NCBI RefSeq assembly: GCF_030272615.1
Contig: NC_081411.1
Coordinates: forward strand, 183,232,977 to 183,296,976
DNA length: 64,000 nucleotides
Reading direction: 5' to 3'
Source of the DNA: Cryptomeria japonica
Lineage: Eukaryota; Streptophyta; Pinopsida; Cupressales; Cupressaceae
Part shown: positions 23,601 through 35,293 of the stretch, one piece after another
Position numbering within the stretch: position 1 is the first letter of the stretch
Layout of the letters: each line of letters opens with the position of its first letter
Translations under genes and position numbers: made by a program
Notes under the pieces: model-generated
Databases searched by the model: none
Told to the model about the DNA's origin: nothing
Seen by the model: only the letters and a program-made list of their open reading frames with translations

Positions 23601-24121
23601 GAAGTTTGGGGACCAAAGACATGACTATCTTTCTTGCATTATCCTACTCCTCCCTAACTGGTTCCGCAGAGAACAATTGCTTGTAGAACTGAGCAAAGCA
23701 CTCTAGAATCTCATTTGGCTCAAAGAGGTTTTTATTCTCTTCCCATATGGTGTCTATTTTATCTCTTGCTTGTTTCATTTTAAGAATCTGGAAGAAGAAT
23801 TTAGATCCTCGATCCCTAACCAGTTTAACTTAGCCCTAGTTCTCCATCCTTTGATTTTTTGATTTTGCAGTCTTCTAAGGTCATTTTTGGTCTTAATTAG
23901 TTGATTGGTGAGTGTTACATTCTCCGGATCCCCTTGAAAATCAAGCTCAACCACTTGTAGGGCACTGTGAAATTGCATCTCAGATGCTCTGACATCTTTA
24001 GCTTTCTTTTTACCCATAACCTGACAAAGTGAAGTTCAGGTTATAACATTTTGATTCCATCTATCAATGTTTGACAACTGGATGTTGCCATACTTATTAT
24101 ACATTCTGACCAGGCACAGTG
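20658..24121 (-). mobile_element. L1-type LINE, 3' segment (reverse transcriptase and 3' end)
   Basis: Non-LTR retrotransposon ORF2 on minus. Reverse transcriptase lies at about 22.47-23.62 kb: KEEIKEAILVLNNEKSLGPNGF, KNWRPITLLNVSYKILAKL, LIDFKKAYDRIEWEYI, GCPLAPALF and the QFADDTAIL active site. The thumb/connection region (about 21.7-22.49 kb) and a C-terminal region (about 20.85-21.44 kb) follow. The segment ends in A10 on minus (T run 20658-20667), the expected LINE tail. ORF2 is disrupted: the frame changes near 22.85 kb between GCPLAP and FADD, and again near 22.48 kb, with stops further on. A 27-bp in-frame duplication lies just before GCPLAP. The LINE continues at 30116 and 35727, being interrupted by two copia elements. 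Confidence 0.92.
22957..23009 (-). repeat. 27-bp in-frame tandem duplication in LINE reverse transcriptase
   Basis: GGATCTTATCCTATTTACTT begins at 22957 and again at 22984. On minus it doubles the peptide SPIEVNRIR just ahead of KQGCPLAP. The frame is kept. Confidence 0.9.
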
Positions 24122-25006
24122 TGTAAGGAAGTTAAGTAGCGGAAACAACTTCCTACACTAACCTTGAGAGGAGGGTAATGCAAAACTTTTTTAGATCATT
24201 ACAACAGTTACAGAAAATAGAAATAGATATAATAGCAATCATACCACAACACAATGATTTACGTGGGGAAAACCCTTTCGGGAGAAAAACCCCACCCTCC
24301 AAAAGCAGCTCAATATTTTATTCAGCAATCAAAAACAGATTACAAAATACTTGCAGAGCAAGCTCTTCGCAGGAGTAGCACTAATCAGAGATTCAGAGGC
24401 AACTCAATAGCCATGAGACTCTTACACACAACCTCTATCTCACACACCTCATAAATAGGAGATACAATACAAGAAACCGTCAAACGGTATTACAAAACCA
24501 TGGGCTAAAACCACCCAATAAGGTGTAGCCAACCTTATCTCCCTTCTATGACATGTTAAAGCACACATCAACACGTGTCGCTCCCTTTTACAGCTCATTT
24601 ATGTATTCGATACAAATTATTTTTCCTATTTCAGGAGTACAAACTTCCGGAGGCCATAACTTGAGAACCGGGTGTCCGATTGACGAACCGTTTGAAGCGC
24701 CGGAAAGCTCGCGAAGTGCTCTATCACCTCGTAACCGGCTTCGCCGGTTACGACCACTTTTTAGGGCGTTTCGGAGCCTCTAAAGTCCCCAAAATTAAGT
24801 TTAAACATTTTATTGCACCCCTCCAAGACGAAAACTTTAATATCTTCAAAACTAGCTGTGACCTTGCGACGAAACTTTACCGGAATGCTTATCTAGCCAA
24901 CCAGAACCTTCAGGGAGAGTTTCGCACTATTTCGTGCTCAAATGAAAACTTACTATAAATAGTAACCTCATATAAATGCAAGGTTGAGACACCATTTTTC
25001 CCAACA
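24122..25006 (-). repeat. 3' LTR of the young copia element
   Basis: Begins TGTAAGGAAG and ends CCAACA on plus; same length as its partner at 29231-30115 and about 99.5% identical by eye. Confidence 0.95.
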
Positions 25007-25062
25007 AATCTCCCACTTGTCGAACACCTTGCATGAGCGAAAGGGAATGTCAACACAATGAA

Positions 25063-28000
25063 TCAATTGCTAGGGGCCATAAGGCCCATAGACTCTGAAC
25101 ACCATATGAACTTCTCTGTGCTCACAGCCTTAGTTAAAGCATCTGCAACATTCATCAAAGTGTCCACCTTAACCAGCTTCACCCTACCATCTTCGACCAT
25201 ATCTCTAACAAAATGATACTGAACATCAATATGTTTGGTCCGGGCATGAAATGTCGGGTTCTTAGCTAGGCTAATTGCACTCTGACTGTCACAGTAAATT
25301 GTCACTGTACCTTGTTTTATTCCAATATCCGAACACAGTCTCTTAAGCCAAATGGCCTCTTTACAAGCATGAGTAGCTGCCATATACTCTACTTTAGTAG
25401 TGGATAAAGCAACCACAGCCTGTCGCTTACTCATCCAACTAATTGCACCACCAAACAAAGTAAACACATAAGCACTGGTGGATCTTCTGTTATCAATATC
25501 ACCTGCCCAATCTGAATCTACATAACCATGGATATCAAGGGAAGTCATGTCTCCAACTGAATTACCATGATAACACAAAGAATACTCTGAAGTACCCTTC
25601 AAATATCTAAAGACTCTTTTGACTGCATCCCAATGAACTCTACCAGGATTAGACATATATCTAGAAAGTACTCCCACTGCTTGGGCAATGTCTGGTCTAG
25701 TACAGACCATAGCATACATTAAGCTTCCAACCGCACTCTGGTAAGGCACTCTGCTCATGTCTTCCATCTCCAATGGGGATGTAGGACAATCTGAAACAGA
25801 TAGTTTCATTCCAACTATAAAAGGAACACTCAATGGTCTACAATTCTGCATGTTGAACCTCTGTAACACTGAATTCACATACTTACTTTGGCCTAGCCAT
25901 AGCTTTCTGTTCACCCTATCTCTTCTAATTTCCATCCCAAGAATGTGCTTTGCTGCACCAAGATCTTTCATTTCAAATTTAGCAGCGAGCTGAGACTTCA
26001 GTTCTGAAATCATACCTTTCCCTTTACCAATGAATAACATATCATCAACATACAATGCAATGAATAAGAAATGATCACCATAAGATTTATAATAAACACA
26101 GTGATCTGATTTAGAACGTTCAAATCCCAAACTCAACACATATGTATCAAATTTCTGGTACCACATCCTAGGACTTTGTTTGAGGCCATACAAAGATTTC
26201 TTCAATTTACAGACCAAATTACTTTTGCCTTTCACCACATAGTGCTCCGGCTGTGTCATATAAATATCTTCCTCCAAATCACCATGAAGGAAAGCAGTTT
26301 TCACATCCATTTGCTCAACCTCTAAATCATAAGCAGTAGCAATAGAAAGCAAAAATCTAATGGATGTCATTTTTGCAACAGGAGAAAATATCTCACCGTA
26401 ATCAACACCCTCAACCTGAGAGTAGCCTTTTGCAACCAACCTTGCTTTATACTTCTCAATGCTTCCATCTGAACCAATCTTTTTCTTGAACACCCATTTA
26501 CAACCAACAGGTTTTCGTCCTTCAGGCAATGGTACAAGATCCCATGTATCATTCTTTTTCAAAGCTGCCATTTCTTCCTCCATAGCAATCTTCCAGGATT
26601 CTGCATCATTCATACCTAATGCCTCTTCTACAGATTTCGGTTCATCCACACTAGTATTCAGAGCAAAAATACATCTCCAATCATCAGGTGAATACCTTTC
26701 AGGTGGTTGTCTATGTCTTGTAGACCTTCGAACAAGCTGAGTTGGAGGTTCTTCCTCCTCTTCTGAAGATTCAGAGCTAGATGAGCTCTCCTCAAATTCT
26801 TGCCTTTCTAGGGGTCTTGATTCAACTCTTTCAGGTGTAGAAGGAAGTTGAATCACATCTTCTTTTTTAGTCTGTTCTGGCTGCAATGTAACAGAAGGAG
26901 ACTTAATTTCTCTAAAAATAACACTTCTACTGTGAATTACCTTTTGTGCAACAGGGTCCCAAAGCTTGTATCCTTTCACACCATAACTATACCCGATGAA
27001 GATACATTTCACAACCTTGTTCTCCAACTTTGTTCGCTTCTCCTTTGGCACATGTGCATATGCCTCGCAACCAAAAACTCTAAGATGTCTCAATGAAGGC
27101 TTGTGACCTGACCATGCTTCCATAGGCGTTTTATCAACAAGAGTTGATGTAGGAGACCTGTTAATCAGGTAGCAAGCAGTGGCAACAGCTTCAGCCCAAA
27201 ACTTTTGTTCAAGACCAGCACCACTCAACATACTCCTAGCCTTTTCCATCAGTGTCCTGTTCATTCTTTCTGCAACTCCATTCTGCTGTGGAGAATATGG
27301 AGTTGTCTTCTGCCTATTAATTCCACAGTCTTTACAGAATCTATCAAAATCATTAGAGAAAAACTCACCGCCATTATCAGTTCTCAAACATTTTATTTTC
27401 TTTTCAGTCTGCAACTCAACCATTGCTTTAAATTCTTTAAAACGACTAAAAACTTCAGATTTACTCTTTAGAAAATATACCCATGTCCTTCTACTAAAAT
27501 CATCAATAAATGAAACATAATATGTGGATTTTCCAATCGAAGAGACATCTACTGGACCAAACACATCAGAATGGATAAGATCCAAAACACCACAAGTTTT
27601 ATGAGAACTCGAGTAAAACTGAACGCGGTTTTGTTTTCCATAAATGCAATGCTCACAGAAATCAAAGTCAAGGTTACAGTCATTCAAACCTTCAACAAGG
27701 TTTTTATTTTTCAAGGACCTTAGACCCTTTTCTCCAATGTGGCCAAGCCTCTGGTGCCATAACATAGTCTTTTCTGCAGGTAACTTTGCTTCAGACGAAA
27801 GAGCACCCTTAGGTACCCAAAAACCATTTTCATCTGCTGAAGGTGAAACCTTCAAATCTTCCAGTGAAGTATCTGCAGATTTACTCTTTACAGAAGTGCT
27901 ATTACACTCAACAGTGTATGCTTCAAGCTTATACAAAGTGCCAAACCTGACACCTCTAGCAACTACCATAGCACCCTTAATCATCTTACATCCTGCTTCA

Positions 28001-29106
28001 GAAAAGACTACCTGCACACCTGCATCTATCAGTTTGCTCACAGATAACAGGTTTCGTTTTAATCCAGGGATATGCAGCACACCATTAATCCTTTTTATTC
28101 TACCATCAGAAAACCTGATTCTAACCTTACCTCGACCAACAATGTCTAGATGTGAATCATCACCCAAGTACACCTTACCTCCATTAAATCCTTCATATTC
28201 AGAAAACCAATCTCTATTGGAAGTCATATGAAAAGATGCACCTGAGTCAATTAGCCAGGCATCATTACCTGCATGAGTCGCCAAAGCCGCAATAAATGCA
28301 TCGCCATCTTCCTTGTCGGACTCAGAATCAGAATCGAACTTTTTCTTTTTCTTCTTCTTTTCTTCTTTGCAGTCCTTACGGATGTGACCCGGTTTACCGC
28401 AATTCCAGCAAATGACTTTGGACTTTCCAGGAGATTTCGATCTCCCTTTGGATTTGGACTTGCCGCGCTTCTCATTCTTCTTACCTTTCTCCTTAGGTCT
28501 TCCACGAACGGTTAGGGCTTCCTTTGAACTGATGGATACCTTCCTTCGCATCTCTTCACCGAGTAGGGCACCCACCACATCTTCAGATTTCAAAACAATA
28601 GAAGTACTACCGATAGCCATAACAAGAGAATCCCACGAATCAGGCAAAGAACAAAGCAAGATCTGACATTTCTCCTCCTCGTCCATCTTAACACCGACGG
28701 ATACTAATTGAGCCACAATCATATTGAATGCTTCTAGGTGGTCTGCAATTCGTCCACCCTCTTCCATCTTCAAGGAATACAATTTCTTTCTTAAGAAAAT
28801 TTGATTTAATAAAGATTTCACTTGATACATCTCACCAAGCTTAGTCCATAGCTTCTTTGCAGAGTTCTCTTCATGGACATTGATTAGAACAGAGTCTGCC
28901 AGGCACAGTCTGATTAGACCCTTGGCTTTTCGGTCCATAACATCATACTGAGCTGCCGCAGTAGGATCTGAGGGCCTTTGGACATTCGCATCAACAGCAT
29001 CCCAAAGATCTCGATCTATTAGCAGATCTTCTATCTTCAGCTTCCACATCTCAAAATTACTTCCATTAAATTTCTCCACCTCTATTCTCCCTGACGAACT
29101 CGCCAT
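25063..29106 (-). CDS. Copia gag-pol polyprotein (element frame)
   Basis: Single 1,347-codon frame. Order from N-terminus: gag with RIEVEKFNGSNFEMWKLKIE near the start; zinc knuckle CWNCGKPGHIRKDC near residue 232; aspartic protease WLIDSGASFHMT near 285; integrase zinc finger (LWHQRLGHIGEKGL...CEHCIYGK) near 450-490; integrase core (FIDDFSRRTWVYFL, LRTDNGGEFFS); reverse transcriptase (FLHGDLEEDIYM, LYVDDMLFIG near 1,019); RNase H (GYVDSDWAGD, IYCDSQSAI). Integrase lying before reverse transcriptase is diagnostic of Ty1/copia. In this family the polyprotein is cut by its own protease. No upstream or downstream host gene is involved. Confidence 0.96.
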   Translation of the reverse strand: MASSSGRIEVEKFNGSNFEMWKLKIEDLLIDRDLWDAVDANVQRPSDPTAAAQYDVMDRKAKGLIRLCLADSVLINVHEENSAKKLWTKLGEMYQVKSLLNQIFLRKKLYSLKMEEGGRIADHLEAFNMIVAQLVSVGVKMDEEEKCQILLCSLPDSWDSLVMAIGSTSIVLKSEDVVGALLGEEMRRKVSISSKEALTVRGRPKEKGKKNEKRGKSKSKGRSKSPGKSKVICWNCGKPGHIRKDCKEEKKKKKKKFDSDSESDKEDGDAFIAALATHAGNDAWLIDSGASFHMTSNRDWFSEYEGFNGGKVYLGDDSHLDIVGRGKVRIRFSDGRIKRINGVLHIPGLKRNLLSVSKLIDAGVQVVFSEAGCKMIKGAMVVARGVRFGTLYKLEAYTVECNSTSVKSKSADTSLEDLKVSPSADENGFWVPKGALSSEAKLPAEKTMLWHQRLGHIGEKGLRSLKNKNLVEGLNDCNLDFDFCEHCIYGKQNRVQFYSSSHKTCGVLDLIHSDVFGPVDVSSIGKSTYYVSFIDDFSRRTWVYFLKSKSEVFSRFKEFKAMVELQTEKKIKCLRTDNGGEFFSNDFDRFCKDCGINRQKTTPYSPQQNGVAERMNRTLMEKARSMLSGAGLEQKFWAEAVATACYLINRSPTSTLVDKTPMEAWSGHKPSLRHLRVFGCEAYAHVPKEKRTKLENKVVKCIFIGYSYGVKGYKLWDPVAQKVIHSRSVIFREIKSPSVTLQPEQTKKEDVIQLPSTPERVESRPLERQEFEESSSSSESSEEEEEPPTQLVRRSTRHRQPPERYSPDDWRCIFALNTSVDEPKSVEEALGMNDAESWKIAMEEEMAALKKNDTWDLVPLPEGRKPVGCKWVFKKKIGSDGSIEKYKARLVAKGYSQVEGVDYGEIFSPVAKMTSIRFLLSIATAYDLEVEQMDVKTAFLHGDLEEDIYMTQPEHYVVKGKSNLVCKLKKSLYGLKQSPRMWYQKFDTYVLSLGFERSKSDHCVYYKSYGDHFLFIALYVDDMLFIGKGKGMISELKSQLAAKFEMKDLGAAKHILGMEIRRDRVNRKLWLGQSKYVNSVLQRFNMQNCRPLSVPFIVGMKLSVSDCPTSPLEMEDMSRVPYQSAVGSLMYAMVCTRPDIAQAVGVLSRYMSNPGRVHWDAVKRVFRYLKGTSEYSLCYHGNSVGDMTSLDIHGYVDSDWAGDIDNRRSTSAYVFTLFGGAISWMSKRQAVVALSTTKVEYMAATHACKEAIWLKRLCSDIGIKQGTVTIYCDSQSAISLAKNPTFHARTKHIDVQYHFVRDMVEDGRVKLVKVDTLMNVADALTKAVSTEKFIWCSESMGLMAPSN

Positions 29107-29216
29107 CTGAATATTCCTGCAATAGGATCAAAAAGTGTCTTCTGCACAAGCTCCCACTCAAATCTGGATTAGTTCAAAAAACCCAACTGCCCACAATTGA
29201 AACCAAAGGTGATCAG

Positions 29217-29228
29217 GCTCTGATACCA
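29217..29228 (-). promoter_or_regulatory. Primer-binding site of the young copia element
   Basis: TGGTATCAGAGC on minus, two bases from the 5' LTR edge; complementary to plant initiator methionine tRNA. Confidence 0.9.
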
Positions 29229-29230
29229 CT

Positions 29231-30115
29231 TGTAAGGAAGTTAAGTAGCGGAAACAACTTCCTACACTAACCTTGAGAGGAGGGTAATGCAAAACTTTTT
29301 CAGATCATTACAATAGTTACAGAAAATAGAAATAGATATAATAGCAATCATACCACAACACAATGATTTACGTGGGGAAAACCCTTTCGGGAGAAAAACC
29401 CCACCCTCCAAAAGCAGCTCAATATTTTATTCAGCAATCAAAAACAGATTACAAAATACTTGCAGAGCAAGCTCTTCGCAGGAGTAGCACTAATCAGAGA
29501 TTCAGAGGCAACTCAATAGCCATGAGACTCTTACACACAACCTCTATCTCACACACCTCATAAATAGGAGATACAATACAAGAAACCGTCAAACGGTATT
29601 ACAAAACCATGGGCTAAAACCACCCAATAAGGTGTAGCCGACCTTATCTCCCTTCTATGACATGTTAAAGCACACATCAACACGTGTCGCTCCCTTTTAC
29701 AGCTCATTTATGTATTCGATACAAATTATTTTTCCTATTTCAGGAGTACAAACTTCCGGAGGCCATAACTTGAGAACCGGGTGTCCGATTGACGAACCGT
29801 TTGAAGCGCCGGAAAGCTCGCGAAGTGCTCTATCACCTCGTAACCCGCTTCGCCGGTTACGACCACTTTTTAGGGCGTTTCGGAGCCTCTAAAGTCCCCA
29901 AAATTAAGTTTAAACATTTTATTGCACCCCTCCAAGACGAAAACTTTAATATCTTCAAAACTAGCTGTGACCTTGCGACGAAACTTTACCGGAATGCTTA
30001 TCTAGCCAACCAGAACCTTCAGGGAGAGTTTCGCACTATTTCGTGCTCAAATGAAAACTTACTATAAATAGTAACCTCATATAAATGCAAGGTTGAGACA
30101 CCATTTTTCCCAACA
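29231..30115 (-). repeat. 5' LTR of the young copia element
   Basis: 885 bp with TG...CA ends and a near-identical partner at 24122-25006. It would contain the element's promoter; I do not assign a TATA box. Confidence 0.95.
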
Positions 30116-30911
30116 TAGTGCACATTTTAGGTCATCATCCTTTAGAAGACTAACGTTCACTCTAAAGTTTGAGCTAGGGCTTGGTGGGACCACTCTACTA
30201 TTAGTTACCTTTAGCCCAATCATAATAGGGTGATGATCTGATAGTGTATATGGTATGACAGCATATTGAACACCCTCCTCATTTTTAACAATTTCAAAGA
30301 AGTCTTTGTTGAAGTAAAATCTATCTAGTTTGCAATAGACTCTCCTTTTGTACTGCTGGGGGTTACACGAGGTGTACCAAATTGAGTTGTGCTCTCCCTT
30401 CTTTCCTGCCATTGGGTCAGTCAATCTCATCTTGTTAACCATCCTTTCCCAATATATTCTCTCAGCACCTTTCCATTCCACCTTGTTCCCTCCCTGTTTA
30501 TCTTGTGCATTGATTACCATGTTAAAGTCCCCTCCCAAGAGCCAGGGGATGTCTTCCAATTTTGCAATCCATTCCCACATCACCCCCCTTTCTCGGTAGT
30601 CATTAGATGCATAGATTGAGTAGAGACCAAATGTAGAATTTTTATTTTGTGTGATAGCCCATGCTGCCCTATCACAAGGGGATTGTCCCCATTTGACAAC
30701 TTTATTCACCCATTTAGGGTTTAATAATATTGCAGCTCCAACCTTTCCTTTAGGGTGACTGGTGAAGAAGGGGGTGGCCTCCCTCCAGATGGATTTTAGA
30801 CCAATTTGTAGGGAAAACCCCACTGATTTTAGTTCTTGGAGCATAAGGCAATCAATTTCCTTGTGCATATTTGGAAATATTTTGACCACATATTTCTTGT
30901 CAGGGGCCTCT
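30116..30911 (-). mobile_element. L1-type LINE, middle segment (endonuclease)
   Basis: Minus-strand ORF2 N-terminal region, an apurinic-type endonuclease. Visible motifs are LMLQELK, a WLLGGDFNMV block carrying the catalytic Asp/Asn, and LSDHHPIM carrying the catalytic Asp-His pair. The right edge joins the older copia element within the first dozen codons of ORF2; the left edge joins the young copia element. Within this segment the frame is open. Confidence 0.93.
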
Positions 30912-31170
30912 TGTTAGGGTTTCAAGCAGATCCGAAGCAAATATGAACTAACAATTATATGCAGATTTAAATACAAAAGATAAAGAAATAAAATAGGACA
31001 CAGATAACACAGAGATTTAACGTGGTTCACCCAGAATGGGTTACGTCCACCATACACAACCGTCCAATCTTTCTTATTATCCAGCAAAAATAGTACATCA
31101 ACCTTACAATGCCTGAAGCATCCTAGCCGCTTATAACAGTACTTTGCTAATCAATCGCCACATTTCAACA
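30912..31170 (-). repeat. 3' LTR of the older copia element (259 bp)
   Basis: Begins TGTTAGGGTTTCAAGCA and ends CATTTCAACA on plus; bordered on the left by the CCTCT duplication. Confidence 0.93.
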
Positions 31171-34100
31171 ATCTCCCACTTGGAGATTGATCAGGCTCCA
31201 CACCGAACAATCTCCCACTTGGAGACTGATACTACATGACACCACTGTACATACAACATCCGCTAGATAAAACACTAGGACTTGACTGGTATAAATTTCA
31301 CAAGTATCAATCAAGAAGACCAATAGAAACTGATGAAGAAATCAGCTTCTCCTGTGGAACTGCCTTTGTGAACATATCGGCAGGATTCTCACTTGTGTGA
31401 ATCTTCTCAAGCCGTAACTAACCATCCTCCAAAATAGTCCGAATGAAGTGGTACCTGAGCTGAATGTGCTTTGTCCTTGAATGAAAAGCAGAGTTCTTTG
31501 CAAGATGAATGGCACTCTGGCTATCAGTATACAATGGGCTATCCTCTTGTGTCTAACCCAATTCCTTCAGAAAACATTGCAACCAAATCATCTCTTTGCT
31601 AGCTTCTGTAGCAGCAACATACTCAACTTCAGTGGTTGAAAGTGCAACAACCTTTTGCAGCCTAGAAATCCAACTGACTGCAGTTCCCCCTATAGTAAAA
31701 ACATACCCTGTAGTACTCCTCCATGAATCAATATCACCCACCAGATCAGAGTCAACAAATCCACTTAGAGCAGCATTAGATCCTTTGAAACATAATGCCT
31801 TCGTATTAGTTCCTTTCAAATACCGAAGAATCCATTTCACAGCATTCCAATGTTCCACACCCGGATTACTCATAAACCTGCTCACAACTCCCACTGCATG
31901 TGCAATATCTATCCTTGTGCATACCATTGCATACATCAGACTGCCAACAGCTGATGAATACGGGATGTTAGACATTTTATTAACCTCTTCCTATGCCTTT
32001 GGGCACATCTCCTTAGTCAATTTGAAATGACTAGCCAAAGGTGTACTAACTGCTTTTGCATCCTGCATGTTAAATCTTTTCAACACCTTCTTTATATACT
32101 CACTTTGGGACAAATTCAAGGTTCTATTTTTTCTATCCCGTGTAATCCTCATACCAAGAATTTGCTTAGCTGCACCCAAATCCTTCATCACAAATGACTT
32201 GGCTAATTTCTATTTAAGATCATTTATATGTTGCATGTTAGACCCAGCAACAAGCATGTCATCAACATAAAGCAACAGGATAATATAACTGTCATTATCA
32301 AATCTCTTAAAATATACACAATGATCAGAATGACATCTATGATAACCGTGTTCAGCCATGAAACTATCAAATTTTAAATACCATTGTCGGGGTGCTTGCT
32401 TTAGGCCATACAGACTTTTCTTCAACCTGCACACCAAGTTCTCCTTACCTTTGACCTCATATCCCTGTGGTTGCAACATGTAAATTTCCTCCTCCAAATC
32501 TCCATGGAGAAAAGCTGTTTTGACATCTAATTGTTCAAGATGTAAATCATCTGCAGCCACAAGACTAAGTACAGTTCTAATTGAAGTCATTTTTACAACT
32601 AGAGAAAATATTTCATCATAATCTATACCCTTTTTCTGTGCAAAACCTTTTACCACAAGTCTGGCCTTATAACTTTTCTGACCTCCTTCCTCCTCCTTCA
32701 GCCGATAAACCCATTTGTTAGGCAAGGCTCTTTTTCCTACAGGTAAAGGGACTAAGTCCCAAGTCTTATTTTTCATCAAGGAGTCCATCTCCTCTTTCAT
32801 GCCTAACTGCCACTGTTGTTTGGCATCCACCTGCATTGCTTCTTCATATTCTTCTGGTTCACCAGAATCCGTTAATAAAATAGAATACAAAGAAGGAGAA
32901 AATATTTCAGGGGGTCTACTTGTCCTCGTAGAACATCTAACACTTGCAGGAGTTTGTGGGACAATCTGTTGTTGCTGAGCATCAGGTACCTGTGGCATTT
33001 CATTTTTAGGAATCTCATCCAACACCACATATTCTTGTTTGTCTTATTCATGCTTCTTTTCCTGCATTTGTTCTTTATACATAACCTTCTCATTGAATAT
33101 AACATCTCTACTTCTAATTATTTTCTTATTTTCAAAATCCCATAACCGATAGCCATATTCATCTATCCCATATCCAATGAAGGTACATTTCTGAGATTTA
33201 GCATCAAGCTTGGTTCTGTTTTCTTTATCAACATGGACAAAAGCTTCGCAACCAAAAGTTTTTAGAAAAGAATAATTTACCTTTTTACTAGTCCATGCCT
33301 CCTCTAGAATACCACCATCCAAAGGGGTTGAAGGTCCTCTATTTATCAAATAGATAGCAGTATGTACAACATCTGCCCAAAAATGTAAGGGCAATCCAGC
33401 ATGCAATCTCATGCTCCTCGCACATTCCATGATGGTCCTATTCATTCTCTCTGACACACCATTTTCCTATGGAGTTCCTGGAATTGTCTTCTTCTTTCGA
33501 ATCTCATTTAAGGAATAGTAATCTTCAAATGCTTTGCTGCAATACTCACCTCCATTATCCGATCTAAGACACTTCAACTTTTTTCCTGTCTCATTCTCAA
33601 CCAAAGCTTTCCATTTCTTAAAAGTTTCAAAAACATCTGATTTTTGTTTTAGGAAATATACTCATGTTTTTCTGGTTGAGTCATCAATAAAAATAACATA
33701 ATAATAAGAGCCACCAAGAGATGATACCTGAGCCAGTCCCCATACATCTGAATGTACAAGCTCTAACTTCTTACTCTTCTTCTCTTTCCCAACCTTGAGA
33801 AATCTGACTCTTTTCTGTTTACCATAAACACAGGTTTCACAGAACTCTAAATCAATCTTCTTTAGTCCTGGCAATAGATTTTTGGAGTGAAAGATTTTCA
33901 TCCTTTTCTCACTTGTGTGCCCAAGCCTATGGTGCCACATTATCGAATCTGTTCTTACAACATTTATTGTTGTTGTCCCTGCAGTAACTTTATCTGTAGC
34001 AGCTAAGGTAGAGTAAGTGTTACCAGTACACAGATATAATGTGCCTACCTTCGCACCTTTAGCTACTACTAATGATCCTTTAGTGACCTTCCACATACTG

Positions 34101-35279
34101 TCTGAGAAGGTAACTATGCAACCTTCACTACCTAGTTGCCCTGCAGAAATTAATATTCTTCTTAAATTAGGAACATGTCTTACCTCCTGCAGAAACTAGT
34201 CATTACCATTTTGCAACTTGATCTTTATCTTTCCTTTTCCAACAATTTGACAGGGCTCATCATCACCCAAATATACCTGTCCAAAATCACCTTGAACATA
34301 ATCTAGAAAATATTTTCTATGGGGTGTAGCATGAAATGAAGCCCCAGAATCTATTACCCAAGAATCATTAACATTATCCAAACATAAGATTAAAGCATCT
34401 TGTAAAGTATTACTTGCAATATTAGCTTCCTTACTATCATTTTCATTTTTGTCTCCTTCTTTGTTTTTCCGAGACCAACAATCTTTCTTTAGATGACCAG
34501 GCTTTCCGCAGTACCAGCAATCTTTCTTTCCTCTAGGTTGAGAGCGTCCTTTCTTTGACTTCCCTCGTGACTTCTCATTCCCAGGGCCTTTTCCTCTTTC
34601 CTTTGATCTTCCTCTGTTCTCCACATTCAAAACACTACCCGATGATGTTGGAGTCTCACCTGTGCTTTTCCTTCGCATTTCCTCGCTTAGGATAACACCA
34701 ACAATATCATCAAATACCAAAGTATTTTTACCAGAGACAGAGTTACTTACAGCCATAACCAAACTATTCCAGCTTTCTAGCAAAGAACATAAAATCAAGA
34801 GAGCCCTAACCTCTTCTGCAAAGGTAATTTTTACCGAAGACAATTGACTAGTAATTGTATTAAATTCATTTAAGTGCTCTGCTACAGATCCTCCCTCACT
34901 CATTTTCAAATTAAACAAACGCTTCATAAGAAATACCTTATTCGAAGCCGAGGGTTTCTCATATAGCTTAGCCAATGTTGCCATCAAATCTATAGTCAAT
35001 TTTGCTTATGTTATATTGAATGCTACAGATGATGCAAGGCACAATCGAATGGATCCTAGTGCCTTTCTATCTAAAATGTCCCACTCTTCATTTGATATTG
35101 TGGTCGGTTTCTTTGCCTTTCCTTCCAATGGCCGCCACAAATCCTTTTGATACAGGTAATCCTCCATCTGCATTTTCCATAACTGATAATTCTGGCCGTT
35201 AAACTTTTCAACCTTGAATTTGGAATCCTCCATTGCTCCCACTCAAATCTGAAAGTCCTGCCAATTTACAGAAAACCTC

Positions 35280-35291
35280 GCTCTGATACCA
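35280..35291 (-). promoter_or_regulatory. Primer-binding site of the older copia element
   Basis: TGGTATCAGAGC on minus, two bases from the LTR edge. Confidence 0.88.
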
Positions 35292-35293
35292 AT

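Larger units (their letters stand above)
24122..30115 (-). mobile_element. Ty1/copia retrotransposon that looks whole and young
   Basis: A complete element on minus: LTRs at 24122-25006 and 29231-30115 (885 bp each), primer site, polypurine tract beside the left LTR (AAGTGGGAGATT on minus) and one long gag-pol frame. It is inserted in the LINE. The bordering five bases are CAGTG at 24117-24121 and TAGTG at 30116-30120, a target duplication with one difference. The two LTRs differ at about four sites by eye, under 0.5%. Using substitution rates usually assumed for conifers, that suggests roughly one to a few million years (inference). It appears unbroken. Confidence 0.95.
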
